DNA from: Lutraria lutraria | Taxonomy: Eukaryota; Mollusca; Bivalvia; Venerida; Mactridae | Length of the DNA: 64,000 bases | Reading direction: 5' to 3' | Assembly (NCBI GenBank): GCA_964023205.1 | Contig: OZ026833.1 | Coordinates: forward strand, 39,029,137-39,093,136 | Shown here: positions 59,892 through 64,000 of the stretch, in pieces | How the letters are laid out: each line of letters begins with the position of its first letter | How positions within the stretch are numbered: the first letter of the stretch is position 1 | The notes under the pieces: model-generated | What the model was told of the DNA's origin: nothing | Database searches by the model: none | The model's input: only the letters and a program-made list of their open reading frames with translations | Made by a program: the position numbers and the translations under genes

Positions 59892-60838
59892 TACAGTTGA
59901 ATCTCGTTATGTCAAACTCGCTTATATCAAAATTTCGGTTATGTCAAACTGTTTTGTTGGGTCCCGATTTTTTTGCTCTTTCTCTATATGAAATTAATCC
60001 GCTTACCTCCAATTCACTTATCTCAAAATTTCGTTTATGTCAAACTAAATTTTTGTCCCCGTGATTCTAATTAGCATGTAGTTTGAGTTGTTTATCTCAA
60101 AGTTGGAGCAGATCAGCGAACAATGGACGGTTTCACACCTATCATGACATTTTGCTAATTGAACAATTTAAATGCTCCGGTAGATTTATAATCGTGTGAC
60201 AAACAGAGAACACACGTGTAGTGTAGCATGATAATCATACCTGTTATTTGACTTTACTAAAATTATGGTAGGTAAGGTAAACAAATACGCACCACGTATA
60301 ACTTCGGATGCGGTGAGTATCCGAATACTAGGATACTCGTAGGTTTAACTTGAAAATTGAGTACGATTACTTGCCACCTATGATAGTGTCGGATTCCAAT
60401 CTTAGTAAAATGATCTTAGCTTGATAAAAATAATTAATTCCGAGAGCGTGATCAACGTTGCAATGAACGGATTCATCTTACATTATGTACGGAATGCGTA
60501 CACATCCGAAAATATGTAAAGCTAGACGCTCCGTTTTTTTCGAATTCTTTAAACAAATTTCGTAATTAATAAGTATTTTATGTTGGGACAATAAGTGTTG
60601 ATATTAATTATTATGAATAGATACATAATTATTTTGTTTCTTCTCTACGTATGCACATGTTTTGTTCGAAACGTAATCATACATGCATTGTTATTTTAGA
60701 TAAAGGCTACTGTACGTGCGTGTACACAAATTCTTTAAAACATATATAATTAAACAGTATTTGTTTATCTCAAATTTCGGTTATCTCAAACTAATTTCCA
60801 CGGTCCCTAGAAATTTGAGATAACGAGATTCAACTGTA
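59892..60838. mobile_element. pogo/Tigger-like MITE inside transposon copy 2
   Basis: Body 59894-60836 (943 bp) has ends CAGTTGAATCTCGTTAT and ATAACGAGATTCAACTG with TA duplicated on both sides. Copy 1 of the host transposon has the empty site at about 8219. The subterminal sequence TTATCTCAAA recurs several times in both halves. No transposase ORF. Confidence 0.9.
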
Positions 60839-61593
60839 GTTATATTTTGGTAACGCATGCGGTTAATAATATACACGTATTTTCTGCATTATTGTGACCT
60901 TTTTTCACCTTGTCAACATAAAATACAATTGAGTACCATTTACTCACTAGATAGTGTTCTGCTCGACACAGAAACAATAAGTATATGATGATAATCGAAT
61001 ATTTTAGAGTATATGTGACCTTATTTCAGTGATATAATATTGGTAACGTAAGTGATACCACATTTGATGATGAGTTTAACATTTCTACACCCTTGTTTAC
61101 ATTCTCTGTGCTTATAATTATAATTACAAAGCTTTTAACACAAATTATTTTGATCTCTTTGCGGTATTGTGTTAACTTTAAAATTTCAATTATGGTAACG
61201 CCCCAAAATGGCGGTAACGGAGTAAAGCACCAACACTCAGATGGTAGACACTGGGATTTGGTAGGTCTTTCCATACACTTTCAGAAAAACATACTGTAGA
61301 AAAATGCCTCCGGGGGGGGAGGCGGGGGGGTATTGGTGCCCGATAGTCTAATATGGATGGAAGTAGGTTAATACTTGCAGGTAGCCCTGGTGTTCTAAGT
61401 TATATTATTTTTCAGCCGTACATAACTTATGAGTTGTTAATAAATGGTGTTAATTCACTACCAACTAATACAAAAATACACAGCCGCTGTTGGTCTGAAC
61501 TAGATTCATCGGATAATTGATACTTATTGCTACATTTAGCATTAGGAGTATCTTGCATGTTTGATATAGTGGTATTATTGTAATTTATGTCAG

Positions 61594-61798
61594 TGCACAG
61601 CTTTAAAATCCAACCCAGATGCATTTAAGAACAGGGTATCACAGTACCAGTTGATGCATGAAAGTGTACAACCGATATTTGGGCGTCCAGTCTACTATAT
61701 TCATGGTGTACAATTGTTACAAATAGCTGTCAGCAAACCTGTCCATTCTGGAACTGGAGAACTCAAAGATATCAGTAGAAACATATACGCTGCCTCCG
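61594..61798 (+). CDS. Unidentified gene, exon a (partial gene)
   Basis: After TTATGTCAG an open exon reads ALKSNPDAFKNRVSQYQLMH, then FGRPVYYIHGVQLLQIAVSK, and ends NIYAAS plus one base at GTAAAC. The phase fits the next exon, giving D at the join. I do not recognise the family. Upstream exons were not found; a nearby second AG (at 61600) could be the true acceptor. Confidence 0.55.
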
Positions 61799-61959
61799 GT
61801 AAACAAATTATTATCCTTCCTTTTGTCTTTCAGAATTCATACAATCATTCGAAAAAAGATAGATATGAGTAATCAATATGTACTATGAAAGGCACTAGTG
61901 AAATCTAGAATAACGTCCATGTACTAGTATATTTATGTTTCCCCCACATTGTTAGTATG

Positions 61960-62960
61960 TCAATATTCCGTGTCCGGGCCATGATTTGGACATTTCTTGG
62001 ACAATTGCTGAGCAACATCAGACGGTATGTCTTGTTTAAGAACCAAATCCCTAGCGTCAAGGTCAAACTTGAAGGTCAAATGTTTAGTTATTCTATCCAT
62101 ATTTTGTAGCCGGGCAATAACATGAAAAAGAATCTCTTGGATAATTGTATAATAACTTGACACATTTACTTGCTAACATTAGCAGGTGAGTAGCGTGCAA
62201 CAGCCAGCATCCTAGGATCAAGGTCAAGGTCGATCTTTGTAATTAATATTTAAGGGTTATGCCCTGGAACTGTTGTGTCTTGGTTTTCATATACGAAAAT
62301 GTGTTAATCACTTGTAAAACCAATTATTATTGAAGAGTCAAATATGAAGTGCGTTCAGAAATGACTATATAATGCGCGCATCGGTATCTGTTTGACGATT
62401 TGAATAAAAGGCTGTCAGCCTTGTATTGACGACAATGATAAAAAATCCGATTCGTCGGAGAATTTAACTGAGCGCGCGTTGCCTTTCAAACCAGCATAAC
62501 GTTGATATTTACCTATAATTGATCGATAGGATTGCAAAAATGAACAAAGCATCAGGCAATACTATCCATTTCAGGTTGTTGACTTATTTTCCGCGATATT
62601 TTCGGTTTCGACAAACACCAACATACCGTTTAGTGAAAATGACGAATACTTTCCGAGGCCGAAGGTTTGGTAAATCTTGAAATGTGTATTTTGAGTAAAC
62701 TAGCGGGATATTTCGTAACTATTTTACAGGACTTTCGTTAATTTATTTTGGCATTCAAATAATAACAATATGATTGATATTCGGGCGCTTCAGTTCCAGG
62801 GCATGCCTCTTTAAGTTTGTCTGTCCATATTTCTTATCCGTGCCATAACTTGGAAGTCTCTTGGCCTATTGTAAAATAATCTGGCTCCTCAGTTACTCAT
62901 CAACATCAGACAGTGAGTCAGCCAGCACCCTAGAGTTAAGGTCACACTTCGAGATCAAAT
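61960..62960 (+). repeat. Bivalve-type dispersed repeat, interrupted
   Basis: CAAGGTCAAACTTGAAGGTC, GAGTAGC...CAGCCAGCATCCTAG and CAAGGTCAAGGTC resume after 62815 with related sequence (CAGTGAGTCAGCCAGCACCC). It is interrupted by the element at 62254-62810, inside the intron of the right-edge gene. Confidence 0.5.
62250..62814. mobile_element. TTAA-flanked MITE, 557 bp
   Basis: Both ends carry ATGCCCTGGAACTG in inverted orientation just inside TTAA (62250-62253 and 62811-62814). This suggests a piggyBac-type target choice; the end sequence differs from the 47.2-kb family. Confidence 0.75.
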
Positions 62961-63114
62961 AGTTTGCTCGTCTGTCCATCAGAAATAATTTTGCCTGCAA
63001 CATTCCCAGATTTTAGGCCAATGCCATTTCTCCAACGGCTAACTCATAGTCTAGCGTCGGCTGAAGTGTGGAAGACATACGTATTCATTCCGAAAACTAA
63101 CATATAGTTTTCAT

Positions 63115-63312
63115 TTTGTACAAATCTAAATTAACCTTTGTGTATTATTTCAAATTTGCTGAAATCTAGATAATCTTTGAGAATTATTTCTGACACTAGT
63201 TAAACTAGATAAGCATCTATGAATTATTTCAAATTCGTTGACATCTAGATTAAGCTTTGTTTTATTTCAAATTTGGTGAAATTTAGATAAACCTCTATGT
63301 ATTATTTCAGAC
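63115..63312 (+). repeat. About 48-bp tandem repeat that includes the next splice acceptor
   Basis: Four degenerate units carry ATTATTTCA followed by AATTTGGTGAAATCTAGAT-like sequence. The last unit ends ATTATTTCAG and continues as the start of the following exon. Confidence 0.75.
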
Positions 63313-63450
63313 TCTGGTGAAATCTATGATATATTTATGAAGAATTTCAGTAATGAATCTGTTCCATTCATCACAGAGCTCAACAGTATCTACCGCCCAT
63401 TCTCAAAAAAGCCTAATGCTAGCTATGCTGTGTGGGATATGAAATTTTTG
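63311..63450 (+). CDS. Unidentified gene, exon b
   Basis: Between ATTATTTCAG and GTAAGT. Two bases complete the split codon, then SGEIYDIFMKNFSNESVPFI, ELNSIYRPFSKKP and YAVWDMKFL in phase 0. No family recognised; the composition is that of a folded domain. Confidence 0.6.
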
Positions 63451-63965
63451 GTAAGTTGCTGGATATAAATAATTTTATTTTAAAAATTGCAGACATTAAG
63501 ACTTAGTAAGTAGTTTTTCCCTGGTTACCCGAACTGTCCTTACTTATCCCTGCGATCCTAAACCTTTTATTAGGTGCGAGGAACGGTACATCTACGTCCT
63601 CACTTTTTTTAACCTTCTGAACTCTTTCACGAGCAAAACGTCCTCTACCTACCTACTAACAATGTGTAGGGATATGTCTTGCGTCGTACATAAAGGTTGA
63701 ACTTAAAAAAGTGGGTCTTTTTTCGTGTCCGCTCAGTAACTTTGTCTTATGTGGATGGATTTCTAAAATACTTGACAGAAATGTCCACCAATATGTGATA
63801 TTGGGTAAGACCAAGATAAAACTGCCTCTCAATAGAAATCAAGTTCATATCTACATATATATTAGGTATACATTTGTATCTGATAACATTTTGGGAAAAA
63901 AACTATAAGGTATTAGTCACTTCTTTGACAATCTAGTTTCTGTTTGTTGTGTTGGTGTCTTTCAG

Positions 63966-64000
63966 GAAGATGATTCACTCCTTGAATTTGGTACAGATGT
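63966..64000 (+). CDS. Unidentified gene, exon c (cut by window edge)
   Basis: After GTGTCTTTCAG the frame continues EDDSLLEFGTD in phase and runs off the window. Confidence 0.55.

Larger units (their letters stand above)
56740..61348 (-). mobile_element. TA-flanked DNA transposon, copy 2
   Basis: Colinear with 5059-8730 at high identity, with the same ends (GGCTATGGG and CGATAGTC) and TA on both sides. Removing the 945-base insertion leaves 3664 bases against 3672 in copy 1. The flanking sequence differs from copy 1, so these are independent insertions and not one segmental duplication. Minus-strand coding remnants are equally broken. Confidence 0.85.

Noticed and set aside
5059..61348. One large segmental duplication covering both transposon copies and TAF1C
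   Set aside because: Flanks of the two transposon copies differ and both have their own TA borders, so the similarity is by transposition; the TAF1C duplicate is a separate event.

Overview
This window looks like one stretch of a bivalve mollusc (at least lophotrochozoan) nuclear genome. It is AT-rich, its genes are split by GT-AG introns, and it is crowded with short non-autonomous DNA transposons, foldback elements and internally tandem repeats of the kind typical of bivalves. I see no prokaryotic features. All exon joins were made by eye from splice signals, reading phase and family recognition.

Two genes carry most of the information. (1) A plus-strand gene of four coding exons (26884-36279) predicts a 1627-residue STAND-type protein. 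In order it has a DZIP3-like HEPN domain with an intact R-x4-H ribonuclease motif, a coiled coil, an NB-ARC NTPase, a TPR block, a right-handed beta-helix and a MYND zinc finger. This is the strongest candidate for an under-described system: a putative innate-immune RNase switch. Its introns hold a Helitron-like repeat, a 48-bp minisatellite made from that repeat's 3' end, and a 0.4-kb nested palindrome. (2) A minus-strand gene of 14 coding exons (38916-52659) predicts 966 residues resembling TAF1C, a subunit of the RNA polymerase I factor SL1. All 14 exon phases agree. A rearranged, inactivated copy of its 3' part lies at about 0.57-4.0 kb.

Other gene evidence is weaker: three exons of an unrecognised plus-strand gene running off the right edge (61594-64000), a possible three-exon small protein at 18095-19922, and a broken LINE reverse transcriptase at 10.65-12.55 kb, itself split by a 250-bp MITE.

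Mobile DNA by region: 5.06-8.73 kb and 56.74-61.35 kb are two copies of one TA-flanked DNA transposon with degenerate minus-strand coding remnants, and the right copy carries a pogo-like insertion. 8.8-9.02 kb is a nest of three tiny foldback elements with 9-bp target duplications. 21.3-24.5 kb is a long-inverted-repeat transposon with one Helitron-like element in each arm. 24.8-26.5 kb and 31.2-31.8 kb are internally tandem repeats. Several hAT-like and TTAA-flanked MITEs are scattered elsewhere. Much of 9.0-10.6, 13.9-17.0, 37.1-38.2 and 54.0-56.4 kb shows nothing I can name.
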